From Hoylesella shahii DSM 15611 = JCM 12083 (GTDB lineage: Bacteria; Bacteroidota; Bacteroidia; Bacteroidales; Bacteroidaceae): DNA of 62,469 bases. Of this stretch, positions 14,632-24,535 are shown one piece after another. Under the pieces are notes generated by a model. That model saw only the letters and a program-made list of their open reading frames with translations. It made no database searches and was not told where the DNA came from. Within the stretch, counting starts at the first letter, position 1. Each line of letters begins with the position of its first letter. The position numbers and the translations under genes are program-made. The stretch covers positions 1-62,469 of the forward strand of contig NZ_BAIZ01000019.1 of assembly GCF_000613445.1 (NCBI RefSeq). The letters are read 5' to 3'.

Positions 14632-17457
14632 ATGCGTATTAGAAACTTGTTGGCACTAGCACTTCTAGCCCTTTGTGGTACAGTGCAGGCACAAAAAGAG
14701 ATGCCCCCGATACCTCGCGACCCTGCCGTTCGTATCGGAAAACTCGACAATGGGCTTACTTATTACATTCGTTACAACAACTGGCCAGAAAAGAGAGCCA
14801 ACTTCTACATCGCCCAAAAAGTGGGCTCGTTGCAAGAAGAAGAGGCTCAAAGAGGATTGGCACACTTCCTCGAACACATGTGCTTTAACGGCACAAAGCA
14901 CTTCCCTGGCGATGCCTTACTGCGCTATTGCGAAAGTCTGGGCGTGAAATTCGGTGCCGACCTCAATGCGTACACCGCCATCGACGAAACGGTGTACAAC
15001 ATTGATAACGTGCCTACTACTCGCCAAAGCGCCCTCGACTCCTGTCTTTTGATTCTGCGCGACTGGGCTGGTAACCTTACGCTCGACCCTAAAGAAATTG
15101 ACCAAGAACGCGGAGTGATACACGAAGAGTGGCGTTTGCGCACTAGCGCCAGCAGCAGAATGTTCGAACGCAACCTCACGAAGCTCTATCCTGGTTCTAA
15201 ATATGGCGCTCGTTTCCCCATTGGATTGATGAGCGTGGTGGATAACTTTAAATATCAAGAGCTGCGCGACTACTACGAGAAATGGTACCACCCCACTAAT
15301 CAGGGTATTATCGTGGTGGGCGACGTGGATGTTGACCATATCGAGGCCGAAATTAAAAAGCTTTTCGGTCCGATGAAGAACCCCGCAAACCCCGCTCCAG
15401 TGCTTAGCGAGCCTGTTCCCGACAACAACGAACCCATCGTTATCATTGATAAAGACAAGGAGCAAACGGCCTCTATCGTGCAAATGATGATGAAACACGA
15501 CCCGACACCCGACTCGCTCAAAGGGGATATGAGTTATCTGGTGTACGAGTATGTGAAAGATGTGGGTATTAGCTTGCTTAACGAACGCTTGGCCGAGGCT
15601 GCGTTGAAGCCCGAATGCCCCTTTGTAGGCGCTAGCGCTAGCGATGAAGAATATATCTACGCCAAAACTAAGGAGGCTTTCTCTATCGCTGTGTCGCCTA
15701 AAACCACCGAACTGAGCGCCGATGCCTTGAAAGCGGCGTACATCGAGGCGCTTAGAGCTGCTCGTTTTGGTTTTACCCAAACCGAATACGACCGCTCTAA
15801 ATCGTCTACTTTGAGCTCGCTCGACCGCATGTTTAGCAACCGCGAAAAGCGTTACAACTCTGAATTTGCCGAGAATTACAAAGAACACTTCCTCAATAAC
15901 GAACCTATACCACCCATCGAATACTATTATGAAACGATGAAACAGGTGGTGCCAAATATCCCATTGGAAGCGGTTAACCAGCTGTTTAGCCAACTGGTGT
16001 CTACAACCGATACCAATTTGGTGATTATTAACTTTAATCCCGAAAAAGATGGTGTGGTTTATCCCACTGAGAATGCTTTGCTTAACGCTGTGAGAGACGC
16101 TCGTTCGGCTAACCTTACGGCTTATGTGGACAACGTGAAAAACGAACCCATCATTAGCAAACTGCCCAAACCGGGTAAGGTGGTAAGCCAAAAACGCAGT
16201 CCTAAGTTTGGCTATACCGAGATTAAACTCGCTAACGGCGTAACGGTGTTGCTGAAGAAAACCGACTATAAAAAAGACGAAGTGCAACTCAATGGTAGCG
16301 GTGGACAGGGTAGCTCTGTTTACACTCTGGCCGACTATGCCAATATCAGCCTCTTCGATAACGCCATCGAAGCTAGTGGATTGGCCAACTTCTCTACCAC
16401 CGAATTGGGCAAAGCGCTCGCTGGTAAGAATGTTGCGGCTTCGCTTTCAATGGGCGAACAACGCATGCACATCAGCGCTAGCTCTACTCCTAAAGACCTC
16501 GAAACAATGTTCCAGCTTATTTATCTACACTTCACGAAGATAAGTAAAGACCAAGAACAGTTCGATAACATGATGGAAAGCCTTAAAGTGGGATTGCAAA
16601 ACCGTGCTACTTCGCCCGACCAAGCTTTTAGCGACTCGCTCAATGCTACCATCTACGGACACAACCCACGCGTGAAACCTCTCGAACTGTCCGACCTTCC
16701 CAAGGTTAACTACGACCGCATCTTGCGTATGGCTGCCGAACGCACCGCCAATGCCAATGGATGGCGCTTCGTTATCGTGGGTAATTACGATGAAGCTAAC
16801 ATTCGTCAACTCATCACACGCTATCTAGGTTCGCTGCCTTCTAAAGGACCTAACCCCAATAGCAAGCAGGCTGTGTTCTTCAAAAAAGGCGTTTCGGTTA
16901 ACGATTTCGTACGTAAAATGGAAACACCTAAGGCCAATGCCAACATGGCTTGGTTTAGCGAAGATATTCCATACACCACCGAAAACGCTATCAAAGCTAG
17001 TATCGCCGGACAAATATTGAGCATGGTTTACATCAAAAAAATTCGCGAAGACGCTAGCGCTGCCTATAGTTGCGGTGCTCAAGGCTCGGCTAGCATCGAG
17101 GATAAATATCATAATGTGATGCTCTTTGCTTACTGTCCGATGAAGCCCGAAAAGGCTGACGTGGCACTCCAAATTATGCGCGACGAGGTGGTTAACCTCT
17201 CTAAGCAATGCGATGCTTCGATGTTGGCCAAGGTTAAGGAGTATATGGCCAAGGAAGCCGACGATGCTACTAAGTCTAATGGCTACTGGGGAGGTGTTAT
17301 TTCCACCTGGTATCGTTATGGCATCGACCTGCATACCAATTATAAAGCGCTCGTGGCTAAACAAACACCCGAAAGCATTAGCAACTTTGTTAAAGAAATT
17401 CTGAAGGCTGGCAATCGCATTCAAGTAACGATGATGCCCGACCAAGAGAAGAAGTAA
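14632..17457 (+). CDS. M16 family zinc metallopeptidase, second copy
   Basis: 941 residues with a signal peptide ending TVQA. The zinc motif HFLEH is at residues 78-82, followed by the Glu ligand in ERGVIHEEWRLR. It is clearly paralogous to the protein at 7663-10482: both have GLAHFLEHM.FNGTKHF and a shared block covering NLNAYT.IDETVYN. It has its own promoter and terminator and is thus a single-gene unit. Expected to be a periplasmic peptidase clearing peptides. A 456-codon open frame on the opposite strand is a codon-bias shadow. Confidence 0.88.
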   Translation: MRIRNLLALALLALCGTVQAQKEMPPIPRDPAVRIGKLDNGLTYYIRYNNWPEKRANFYIAQKVGSLQEEEAQRGLAHFLEHMCFNGTKHFPGDALLRYCESLGVKFGADLNAYTAIDETVYNIDNVPTTRQSALDSCLLILRDWAGNLTLDPKEIDQERGVIHEEWRLRTSASSRMFERNLTKLYPGSKYGARFPIGLMSVVDNFKYQELRDYYEKWYHPTNQGIIVVGDVDVDHIEAEIKKLFGPMKNPANPAPVLSEPVPDNNEPIVIIDKDKEQTASIVQMMMKHDPTPDSLKGDMSYLVYEYVKDVGISLLNERLAEAALKPECPFVGASASDEEYIYAKTKEAFSIAVSPKTTELSADALKAAYIEALRAARFGFTQTEYDRSKSSTLSSLDRMFSNREKRYNSEFAENYKEHFLNNEPIPPIEYYYETMKQVVPNIPLEAVNQLFSQLVSTTDTNLVIINFNPEKDGVVYPTENALLNAVRDARSANLTAYVDNVKNEPIISKLPKPGKVVSQKRSPKFGYTEIKLANGVTVLLKKTDYKKDEVQLNGSGGQGSSVYTLADYANISLFDNAIEASGLANFSTTELGKALAGKNVAASLSMGEQRMHISASSTPKDLETMFQLIYLHFTKISKDQEQFDNMMESLKVGLQNRATSPDQAFSDSLNATIYGHNPRVKPLELSDLPKVNYDRILRMAAERTANANGWRFVIVGNYDEANIRQLITRYLGSLPSKGPNPNSKQAVFFKKGVSVNDFVRKMETPKANANMAWFSEDIPYTTENAIKASIAGQILSMVYIKKIREDASAAYSCGAQGSASIEDKYHNVMLFAYCPMKPEKADVALQIMRDEVVNLSKQCDASMLAKVKEYMAKEADDATKSNGYWGGVISTWYRYGIDLHTNYKALVAKQTPESISNFVKEILKAGNRIQVTMMPDQEKK

Positions 17458-17482
17458 GGCTATCCTTCGGATTGAATAGTTG

Positions 17483-17532
17483 AAAGGATGAAATGGCGAA
17501 CCGCAATGTAGCCGTTTCATCCTTTCTTTTTT
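17483..17532 (+). terminator. Rho-independent terminator
   Basis: The arm AAAGGATGAAATGGC (17483-17497) pairs with GCCGTTTCATCCTTT (17511-17525) and is followed by a T-rich run. It lies 26 bases after the M16 stop. Confidence 0.8.
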
Positions 17533-17608
17533 ACTACCGTTTTTACGCATTTTGAACTTATCTTGAAAAGAAGAATATTTCAAATACACCTTTTTCACGA
17601 TTATTTAC

Positions 17609-17616
17609 TATCTTTG
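17609..17616 (+). promoter_or_regulatory. -7 element TATCTTTG for acyltransferase-MMPL operon
   Basis: Perfect TAnnTTTG 47 bases before the acyltransferase start. Confidence 0.6.
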
Positions 17617-17662
17617 CCAAGTTATTTTTAATCTTGCGTAATCCACATTATACCTAATATAT

Positions 17663-18796
17663 ATGGAGAAGTTTTGCACAATGAGCGGAGAATTTGACGA
17701 TATTCGCCCTTACAACGATGCCGAAGTGGCCTTGGCTATGCGCCGATTGGCACAGAGCGAGTGGCTACCACAGCTGGCACAATTCGTGTTTCCCGAGCTT
17801 ACAACTCAAGACGTGGCACACATGTTGACCCAAATTAATACCTCGCACGATTTTCAACACCGCATAATGCACCGCTTTAACCGGGAAGTGATGCGAAGAA
17901 GCACCACCCATTTCTCGTGCGATGGACTTGAACATCTGCAGCCCGGAACGCCTTATCTCTTTGTTAGCAACCATCGAGACATCGTGTTAGACGCCTCTTT
18001 ACTGCAAAATGCCTTGGTAGATGCTGGACACGATACATGTGAAATCACCTTCGGGGCTAACCTTATGACTCACCCCACAGTGGTAGACATCGGCAAAAGC
18101 AACAAAATGTTTAGAGTTGAACGCTCTGGCAACAAACGCCAGTTCTATCAAAGCGAACTGCATCTCTCGCGTTACATCAGGCATGCCGTGGTGGAACGTG
18201 GCTCGTCTATCTGGATTGCTCAACGCAATGGGCGCACCAAGGATGGGTTAGACCGCACTGAACCCGCGCTTATCAAAATGTTCGCCATGTCGGGCGAAGG
18301 CAACAAACTGGCTTCGCTGGCTCAATTAAATATCGTGCCCGTGGCCGTGAGCTACGAATACGAATCGTGCGACTTGCTTAAGGCGCGCGAAATGGCGCAC
18401 ACGGCTTTAAAGCCTTATGTAAAATCGCCTGGAGAAGACCTCAACAGTATTCTCACGGGCATTGTTCAACCCAAGGGTAAGGTGCATTTTTGCATCACAC
18501 CTCCCATCACCGCGCAACAGCTGGAGCCTCTTCACAGTGTTCCGCTTAACGATGCTGTGCGCCAAGTGGCTTTGATAACCGATAGGGCTATTATTAACGC
18601 CTACCAATTGATGCCCACCAATAGGGCCGCTTACGAAATGCTGCACCCCGATATGCCTCAAAGCAACGAACTAAACGAGGCTATACGCTGGATAGAAAAG
18701 CGCATGGCGCAACTATCCAACGACAACGAACGCCAAATGCTGCTGCAAATCTACGCCAATCCAGTTGTTGCCAAACAACAAATTAATTTAAGTTGA
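17663..18796 (+). CDS. PlsC-like glycerol acyltransferase family protein
   Basis: 377 residues without a signal peptide. A lysophospholipid acyltransferase-type core is marked by LFVSNHRDIVLDASLL (about residues 93-108), the variant of the NHxxxxD motif found in this branch, and by a second block WIAQRNGRTKDGLD. Members acylate a glycerolipid or related lipid at the inner membrane. The stop codon falls three bases before the ATG of an MMPL exporter, so the two are tightly coupled and probably make and export one lipid. The exact substrate is not known; the same gene pairing occurs in aryl-polyene and flexirubin-type clusters, but no ketosynthase partners are seen here. Confidence 0.72.
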   Translation: MEKFCTMSGEFDDIRPYNDAEVALAMRRLAQSEWLPQLAQFVFPELTTQDVAHMLTQINTSHDFQHRIMHRFNREVMRRSTTHFSCDGLEHLQPGTPYLFVSNHRDIVLDASLLQNALVDAGHDTCEITFGANLMTHPTVVDIGKSNKMFRVERSGNKRQFYQSELHLSRYIRHAVVERGSSIWIAQRNGRTKDGLDRTEPALIKMFAMSGEGNKLASLAQLNIVPVAVSYEYESCDLLKAREMAHTALKPYVKSPGEDLNSILTGIVQPKGKVHFCITPPITAQQLEPLHSVPLNDAVRQVALITDRAIINAYQLMPTNRAAYEMLHPDMPQSNELNEAIRWIEKRMAQLSNDNERQMLLQIYANPVVAKQQINLS

Positions 18797-18798
18797 AC

Positions 18799-21209
18799 AT
18801 GACCACCCATTTGCTTCTTAGGCTCTACGATTGGTTTGCTCGTCACCGTTTTTTGCGCCTGGCCTTACCTTTGGTCTTGGTGTTGGCTGCATTGGCAAGC
18901 GCATCGCAGTTGCATTTTAAAGAAGATATAACCGATTTTTTGCCCAATAACGATAATTATCGCCGTTCGATGGAGATTTATAGGCAAACCAATGCTGCCG
19001 ATCGCATCTTCATCGTGGCTTCGCCCACCGATACCACGCAGCTTAACACGCCACTTCTGGTGCGCGCCATGCAACAACTGGAGGGAGAAAGCCAAGCGCG
19101 GGGATGGAAACTAATGGCACAGGCCGATGTTGAAAGCGTGATGCGCATACCCGAATTTGCTTATCAAAACGCGCCTTTGCTGCTGGGCAACGCCGATTTC
19201 GAACGCATCAAACGCATTACCAACACCGACAGCATCAGGGCGGCATTGCAAAACTGTCGCGAGATGTTGCTCTTCCCCACGGGCGGAATGGTTACGCAGA
19301 ACATCGAACGCGACCCTCTGGGGCTTTTTGCGCCTCTGCTCGCCAAACTACAAGCCAGTGGTAATGCCCTTCGTTACGAACTTTACGACGGCTATATCTT
19401 CACACCCAACTCGCGACATGCTGTGGCAATGCTCACTTCTCCTTATGGCGCGAGCGAAACCAGTAGCAATGCGCAACTAGTGATGCAAATAGACAGCGTT
19501 ACAAAGGCCATCGAGGCGCGTTTGCCTGGTGTGCAATTCGCCGTCACTGGCGCGCCTGTGATTGCCGTAGACAATGCTTCGCAGATAAAAAAAGATAGCA
19601 TCTGGGCCATCGCCATTGCCGCAACGCTCATCGTGGTGTTGCTTGTTTGGACGCTAAGGCGTGCCCGTCATCTGCTGCTCATCCTTCTTTCGCTGGGCTT
19701 TGGATGGCTTATGGCCATGGGCGGCATGGCCTTGGTAAGTAGCGAGGTGTCTATTATTGTGCTGGGTATTGCATCGGTTATCATCGGTATTGCCGTTAAT
19801 TATCCCCTACATTTTGTTACGCATCTGGGGCATTGCGCCTCGCCGCGGCAAACTTTAGAAGAGATTGCCTCGCCACTTGTTGTAGGCAACGTCACCACGG
19901 TTGGCGCTTTTGCCGCCCTAATACCGCTCGATGCCACTGCTTTGAGCCATCTTGCATCTTTGCTGCCATGATGTTGGTTAGCACCATCTTGTTTGTGGTG
20001 GTGTTTTTACCTCATTTTGTGGGCAAGAAGGATATAAAGCTGGCGCAAAAGGATGGTGTTGAACGGTCCGAACCAGTGGCTTCTTCTGCTGTATCGTCTC
20101 AAATCAATCTCCCCGCATCGGCTCTTACGCCTCGTCAGCGCAGGCAGTCGGCTGCTGTTGCTGTTGTCTTGGTGGCAATTACTCTTGTGTTTGGCTACTT
20201 TAGTCTTGGTACTCAGTTCGATACCGACTTGCGAAATATCAATTATCTCACGCCCCAACAACAAACATTGTTGGCCCAAATGGCTCAGATGCGAGGCGAA
20301 GAGAAGGGCACAACGCCCGTGTATTTCGTGGCCGAAGCCAACAATGTACAGCTGGCTTTGCAAGCGGCCGAACAGTCTCAATATCCGCTTTTGGTGGCTA
20401 GTGTGGCCGAACAGCAACGCCGTTTGCAACAGTGGTACAGCATCCTAAACCATCGTGCGCTGCAATTAGACAGTTTAAGTGTGCTGGCAGCCAGCGAAGG
20501 TTTTGCTCCCGATGCCTTTAAGCCTTTTCAAGAGCTGTTGAAGGCCAAACTCACACCGCAGTTACCCGCGCATTTTGCGCCTCTTTTACAGGCATCTATT
20601 GGCAATCGCATCATGGGTAACACGGTGGTAAACATCGTAAACGTGCCTTCGTCTCAAGCAGATAGCGTGGCCTCGGCCTTCAAACCCATGGAGGGTGTAG
20701 AGCGGTGGGCCTTTACTTTGCCCAGTCTTAATGCCACAATAGCCAACTCGCTGTCGCAGCATTTCAATTATATCGGTTGGGTGTGCGGTGCCATTGTGTT
20801 TGTTTTTCTTTGGCTGTCGTTCCGCAAATTCAAGTTGGCTGTTATTGCTTTCATGCCCATGGTGGTGTCGTGGCTTTGGATTTTGGGCACAATGCACCTT
20901 TTGGATATGCGTTTCAATCTGGTAAACATCATCTTAGCCACCTTTATTTTTGGTCAGGGCGACGACTATAGCATTTTTGTAACCGAGGGATTGATTTACG
21001 AACGTAAGCACGGCAAACCCATGTTGGCGGCTTATCGCAAAGGTATTTTGCTCTCTGCTGCCATCATGTTTATCGGTATGGGTTCGCTGGTGGTGGCTCG
21101 TCATCCAGCACTTCATTCGCTGGGTGCTATCACCATCGTGGGCATGGGTGCTGTTGTTGCCCTCACTTATGTTGTTCCGCCGTTGTTGTTTAAGTGGTGG
21201 GTGAAGTGA
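18799..21209 (+). CDS. MMPL/RND family lipid exporter, one frameshift
   Basis: 803 residues after repair. The layout is typical of MMPL exporters: TM1 (FLRLALPLVLVLAALASA), a large periplasmic domain starting with LHFKEDITDFLPNN, a block of five to six membrane helices, then a second TM-loop-TM half ending WLWILGTMHLLDMRFN and GQGDDYSIFVTEG. The frame breaks near 19954; one restored G gives SHLGIFAAMMLVSTILFVV, an unbroken helix, so the break is probably a sequence error. The start ATG at 18799 is preferred to the TTG six bases upstream. It likely exports the product of the acyltransferase encoded just before it. Confidence 0.82.
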
Positions 21210-21249
21210 TTTTTTGCCTTTAGATGGGCTTAACGACTAGTTTTTGTTG

Positions 21250-21294
21250 CGCGAGACAAGTGCCTTTAGCATCATTGCTGGCACTTGTCTCGCG
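21250..21294 (+). terminator. Terminator after MMPL gene
   Basis: The 15-bp arm CGCGAGACAAGTGCC (21250-21264) pairs with 21280-21294, followed by GTGTGTTTTTC. Confidence 0.8.
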
Positions 21295-21529
21295 TGTGTT
21301 TTTCTCCCAATAGGGCTTTAGCATCTGTACAAATAAAGTTGGTTTGTGGCTAGATGGTTTAACTTGTTCTTGAAAACGAGGCAATTAATAGTTCTATCAA
21401 TGGCCGAGGGAAACTATAGGCAAGCTTGCGAATGGCGTGCACTAAGCCAAAGAGAACCAATAATAGTGGTGTCACCACCATGCATATCGATGCCATACCG
21501 CAATAAGTTCGGCGCATAAAAGCACAAAA

Positions 21530-21568
21530 CCCACTCCCTATCCCTTGTTGAAGGGATGGGCGAGTGGG
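21530..21568 (-). terminator. Hairpin downstream of the lipoprotein gene
   Basis: CCCACTCCCTATCCCTT at 21530-21546 pairs with 21551-21568 with one bulge around a 4-base loop. It lies 38 bases beyond the stop of the minus-strand lipoprotein gene. Confidence 0.65.
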
Positions 21569-21606
21569 TGAGCATTGGTTTATTAATGCAAACTATGGGG
21601 GAAAAC

Positions 21607-22014
21607 CTATTTGATGCGTTTAAATTGTGTTACGGCTTGCGTCTTAATGTCGATGAGGGTGAGGTTATCGCCATTCACTTCAAACTTGTATTCAAGGATA
21701 ACGACGTCGTGCCCCTTACGGTTAGTGCTGCGAAGCCAAATAATGTTGTTTTCAATGTGGAAAGCTCCTTTGCGAGTAATTTGGTTTTCGCCTTCAATTG
21801 TTTGATGTCTGTCCCAGGTAAGGTCTTTGTACCAAATTTCGTAAGTGTTAGTGTTGTCGCTGGCTTCAGTGTAACTGCGGGTTACAGGCTGCCACTTGCC
21901 GAGTAGTTGTTGCAATACAGCGGGTTGCTCTTCGTCAGAACTGCAGGCCGAGAAAGCCATGGCAACGATTGCCACGATGGCAAATACCGAAAGTTTTTTG
22001 ATGGTGTGTAACAT
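21607..22014 (-). CDS. Small lipocalin-like lipoprotein
   Basis: 135 residues when started at the ATG at 22014, which puts the lysines and hydrophobic core directly before a lipobox AFSAC. An upstream in-frame ATG at 22068 would add 18 residues and spoil the signal peptide. The mature part begins SSDEEQPAVLQQLLGKWQPV, and the LLGKW opening with alternating strands resembles the lipocalin-like small lipoproteins of Bacteroidetes. It is a single-gene unit; its role is unknown. Confidence 0.7.
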   Translation of the reverse strand: MLHTIKKLSVFAIVAIVAMAFSACSSDEEQPAVLQQLLGKWQPVTRSYTEASDNTNTYEIWYKDLTWDRHQTIEGENQITRKGAFHIENNIIWLRSTNRKGHDVVILEYKFEVNGDNLTLIDIKTQAVTQFKRIK

Positions 22015-22538
22015 GATGTTTTGTTTAAAGTGGTATAAATAATGATAGTTTAGATTACTGTTGTCCACGCGGGTGGAACCAACAAATATGCTTCTGCATC
22101 GCTTGTTAGAGGCACGATGTCGTGAAGTTTTGTGTTCTTAGGTAGCGAATGGCGTTTTGCTTTGTGTTATGGTATTGCTCGTTCGCCATAGGGAGCCTTT
22201 GGGTATGTTGCACTTTTCATGATGGCGTGGTTTAATAACTATGCCTTTTCACTTCGCAAAGTTACAACTTATTTGATTAATAAAAAAGAAAAAATGAATA
22301 TTTCTTTTATTTTTTTATGTTAAAGAATAGGTTTTGCTTTCTTCTTAATTGGTTGTGCATAAACAGTCTATATTATTTATGCAGTTTTGTTATTGTTTAC
22401 ATGGTGACAAAATAACGGGTTTTAGGTTTGTAGGTGTGCAGCTACAGTTGATGTTGCCTACAGATATAAGCTGCATTTTAATATAGTGAGCTTTAGAATT
22501 TTAGTTTGATACACTCTCTATCAACTAATATGTTCTTA
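22015..22538. other. AT-rich non-coding gap
   Basis: It contains a minus-strand promoter at 22257-22264 and nothing else I can name. Confidence 0.5.
22257..22264 (-). promoter_or_regulatory. -7 element TAACTTTG
   Basis: TAnnTTTG on the minus strand, 243 bases before the lipoprotein start, implying a long leader. Confidence 0.4.
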
Positions 22539-24197
22539 TTATATACATCTTAATTTCTGCAGTTTAATGCACTCTTGAGCATTTTTGTTCGATTTGGTTA
22601 TTCCATAACCCTGCCAACGTTTATAGTTATTATTGTCAACTTTGATATTTGTGCACTTGTCGATAAGACATCTTATGTCACTCTTCGAGATTCCTTTTTC
22701 GTATACTAGATTAATTTGGTCGATGGTGTCTTCAATAGCATCCAAATTTGGAACTCCAAATATATCAAAGAGGTTGATGAGTACGAGTTCTATCTTTGGC
22801 ATATAGTAATTATAGTCTTTCTCTGTCATTCTAGATATGGCAGCGTGTAATCCTAGAATGATGAATCTCATGGCTTTGTTGGCATATAATAACATGTTAT
22901 CGTCTATCTGTTTACAATGTGTGCGTATAGCAAAGTAGGTAAAATTGTTTACGATACAAGGTATGTCTTTCATCACTATATCGCTTAAGTAGGGCAATAA
23001 ATAATCTCTATCTTCCTTAATTGTTTTAGAGTTATAGAAGTTAAACACGCTTTGTGGTATGATTGTATCATAACATTTGATAAGCAGCAACAATGCCTTG
23101 AGGGCAGCTTCTGCAGGTTGATTAGTTTGGGTTTTATCAACAAGCTCATCCAGCATTATGGGGATATTATAGTTGGTTATAAGCGGGGATACACTCTCAA
23201 TAGTGTATGTGCTTATGTCGTTATTGGTTGCTTCGAGAATTTTCTTTGTCGCGATATCAATAAATCTATTAATTGCAAGATAGTTGTTTTCTCCAGCCGT
23301 TTCAAGAATCAACCAGAAGATACTTTCTATGCAATAGTGAATGGTTTCGCACAGATAGTAATAATGCCAGCCAAACTGGGCTTCTAAACCATTAGCTGTA
23401 TATTGTTCGTACTGCAGTTTAGGAAAATCATTAATGGCACATTTAGTGGAAATAGCTTCAAGAAATAGCTTGATTGACTCTCGTCTTAATGTCGACCCAT
23501 TGATGTCTGGCTGTATCATTAGGGTGTTCAAATAATGCCATTCTGATGTTCCTTTTTTTAATTGGTTAATACCTATTGGGCGCAAAACTTTTATGTCTTC
23601 TTCTGAGAGTTTACCTTTGCAGATGGCATCAATATAGTGTTTGCGAACATCTTCTGGAATATTTTCGCAAAAAGCGTGAGCTAGTTCTTTGCCTTTACTA
23701 CTGGTGTAAAACCAGTTGTCTTTTACTGTAACCAATTGTAGGTAAATTAGTTGTCCAAGATAATATTGGCCAAATGCACCTGTGGAGTACGTCCAATACT
23801 TGTTGTTTTGTTCATAGTCTGCGCCCTCACTTATTAAGTAATGTCCTTTTCGGTCTGTATTGTATCTTTTTTGGCTAACAAATAAAGATCCTGCCACAGC
23901 ATTTTGATTTTGACCACTCATAACGAACGCCATAATAAGTTCGGCTCTCCTAATAAAATTGCGTTGGTCTACATTGTATTTCTTCGCTCCACGGCGGTCG
24001 TTGTTATATTCGGATAGAAGCCAACAATAAAAACTGTAGTATCTGATATGTCCTGTTTGGTTAGTCATACCAGGAAGTAGTTGCCCATACAATGTGATGG
24101 AGCAGTTTTGTATTCCCATTGGGTCGCGGCCCACTTTGAATCCTTCGTTGCAAGCCCAGTATAGATTAGTTATGTTCTTGGTGTTATATACAGCCAT
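22539..24197 (-). CDS. Unrecognised AT-rich 552-residue protein
   Basis: A complete open frame with no signal peptide and no clear membrane helix, rich in Asn, Ile, Tyr and Lys and visibly more AT-rich than its neighbours. I do not recognise a named family. The N-terminus has GRDPMGIQNCSITLYGQLLP, then GMTNQTGHIRYYSFYCWLL, and a middle block FGWHYYYLCETIHYCIESIF with many aromatics. The C-half is helical. It stands alone, with its own promoter 18 bases before the start, between a lipoprotein and an unrelated operon. The base composition and solitary position suggest acquisition by transfer; a defence or stress role is only a guess. Confidence 0.7.
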   Translation of the reverse strand: MAVYNTKNITNLYWACNEGFKVGRDPMGIQNCSITLYGQLLPGMTNQTGHIRYYSFYCWLLSEYNNDRRGAKKYNVDQRNFIRRAELIMAFVMSGQNQNAVAGSLFVSQKRYNTDRKGHYLISEGADYEQNNKYWTYSTGAFGQYYLGQLIYLQLVTVKDNWFYTSSKGKELAHAFCENIPEDVRKHYIDAICKGKLSEEDIKVLRPIGINQLKKGTSEWHYLNTLMIQPDINGSTLRRESIKLFLEAISTKCAINDFPKLQYEQYTANGLEAQFGWHYYYLCETIHYCIESIFWLILETAGENNYLAINRFIDIATKKILEATNNDISTYTIESVSPLITNYNIPIMLDELVDKTQTNQPAEAALKALLLLIKCYDTIIPQSVFNFYNSKTIKEDRDYLLPYLSDIVMKDIPCIVNNFTYFAIRTHCKQIDDNMLLYANKAMRFIILGLHAAISRMTEKDYNYYMPKIELVLINLFDIFGVPNLDAIEDTIDQINLVYEKGISKSDIRCLIDKCTNIKVDNNNYKRWQGYGITKSNKNAQECIKLQKLRCI

Positions 24198-24535
24198 GAC
24201 AATAGCGTTTTATGCAAAGGTATACAAATGTTGATAATTTTTCTCTTTTTGTTTATTTTTTTTGTGTTAAGTGCTTTTGTTTTTATGTGTTTGTTTCACG
24301 TTGCCTAGTGCGTGTTTTTCTTTTCGTTACTCTGGCGATGTAAAATATAGATACTGAATTTTGAAAGCTACTTTTGCCACTTCGTCAGATAATAATCAAC
24401 GTGGTTGAGGTTTTCAACGTGGGCTTAATGAGGCCGCAATAATTATCCTTGTGGCCTAAAGCAAGGCCTAAGGCAACAAAGAAAGGCGGATGATACCGCG
24501 TGAAAGTGTGTTTGCGATAAAGGCTAGAATGGCTT
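24198..24535. other. Non-coding gap
   Basis: AT-rich, with a promoter at its left end for the 552-residue protein. Nothing else is recognised. Confidence 0.5.
24215..24222 (-). promoter_or_regulatory. -7 element TACCTTTG
   Basis: TAnnTTTG on the minus strand, 18 bases before the ATG at 24197. The spacing would give a very short leader. Confidence 0.5.

Larger units (their letters stand above)
21210..21606. other. Gap between convergent genes with two terminator hairpins
   Basis: Only hairpins are seen here, one serving each side (listed separately). No gene is supported. Confidence 0.6.

Noticed and set aside
14917..16287. A 456-codon open frame opposite the second M16 gene
   Set aside because: Lies fully inside a well-supported peptidase gene on the other strand; no signal, motif or promoter, and similar long antisense frames occur opposite other genes here because of codon bias.
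21556..21906. A 116-codon plus-strand frame opposite the lipoprotein
   Set aside because: Antisense shadow of a gene with a clear lipobox and promoter.
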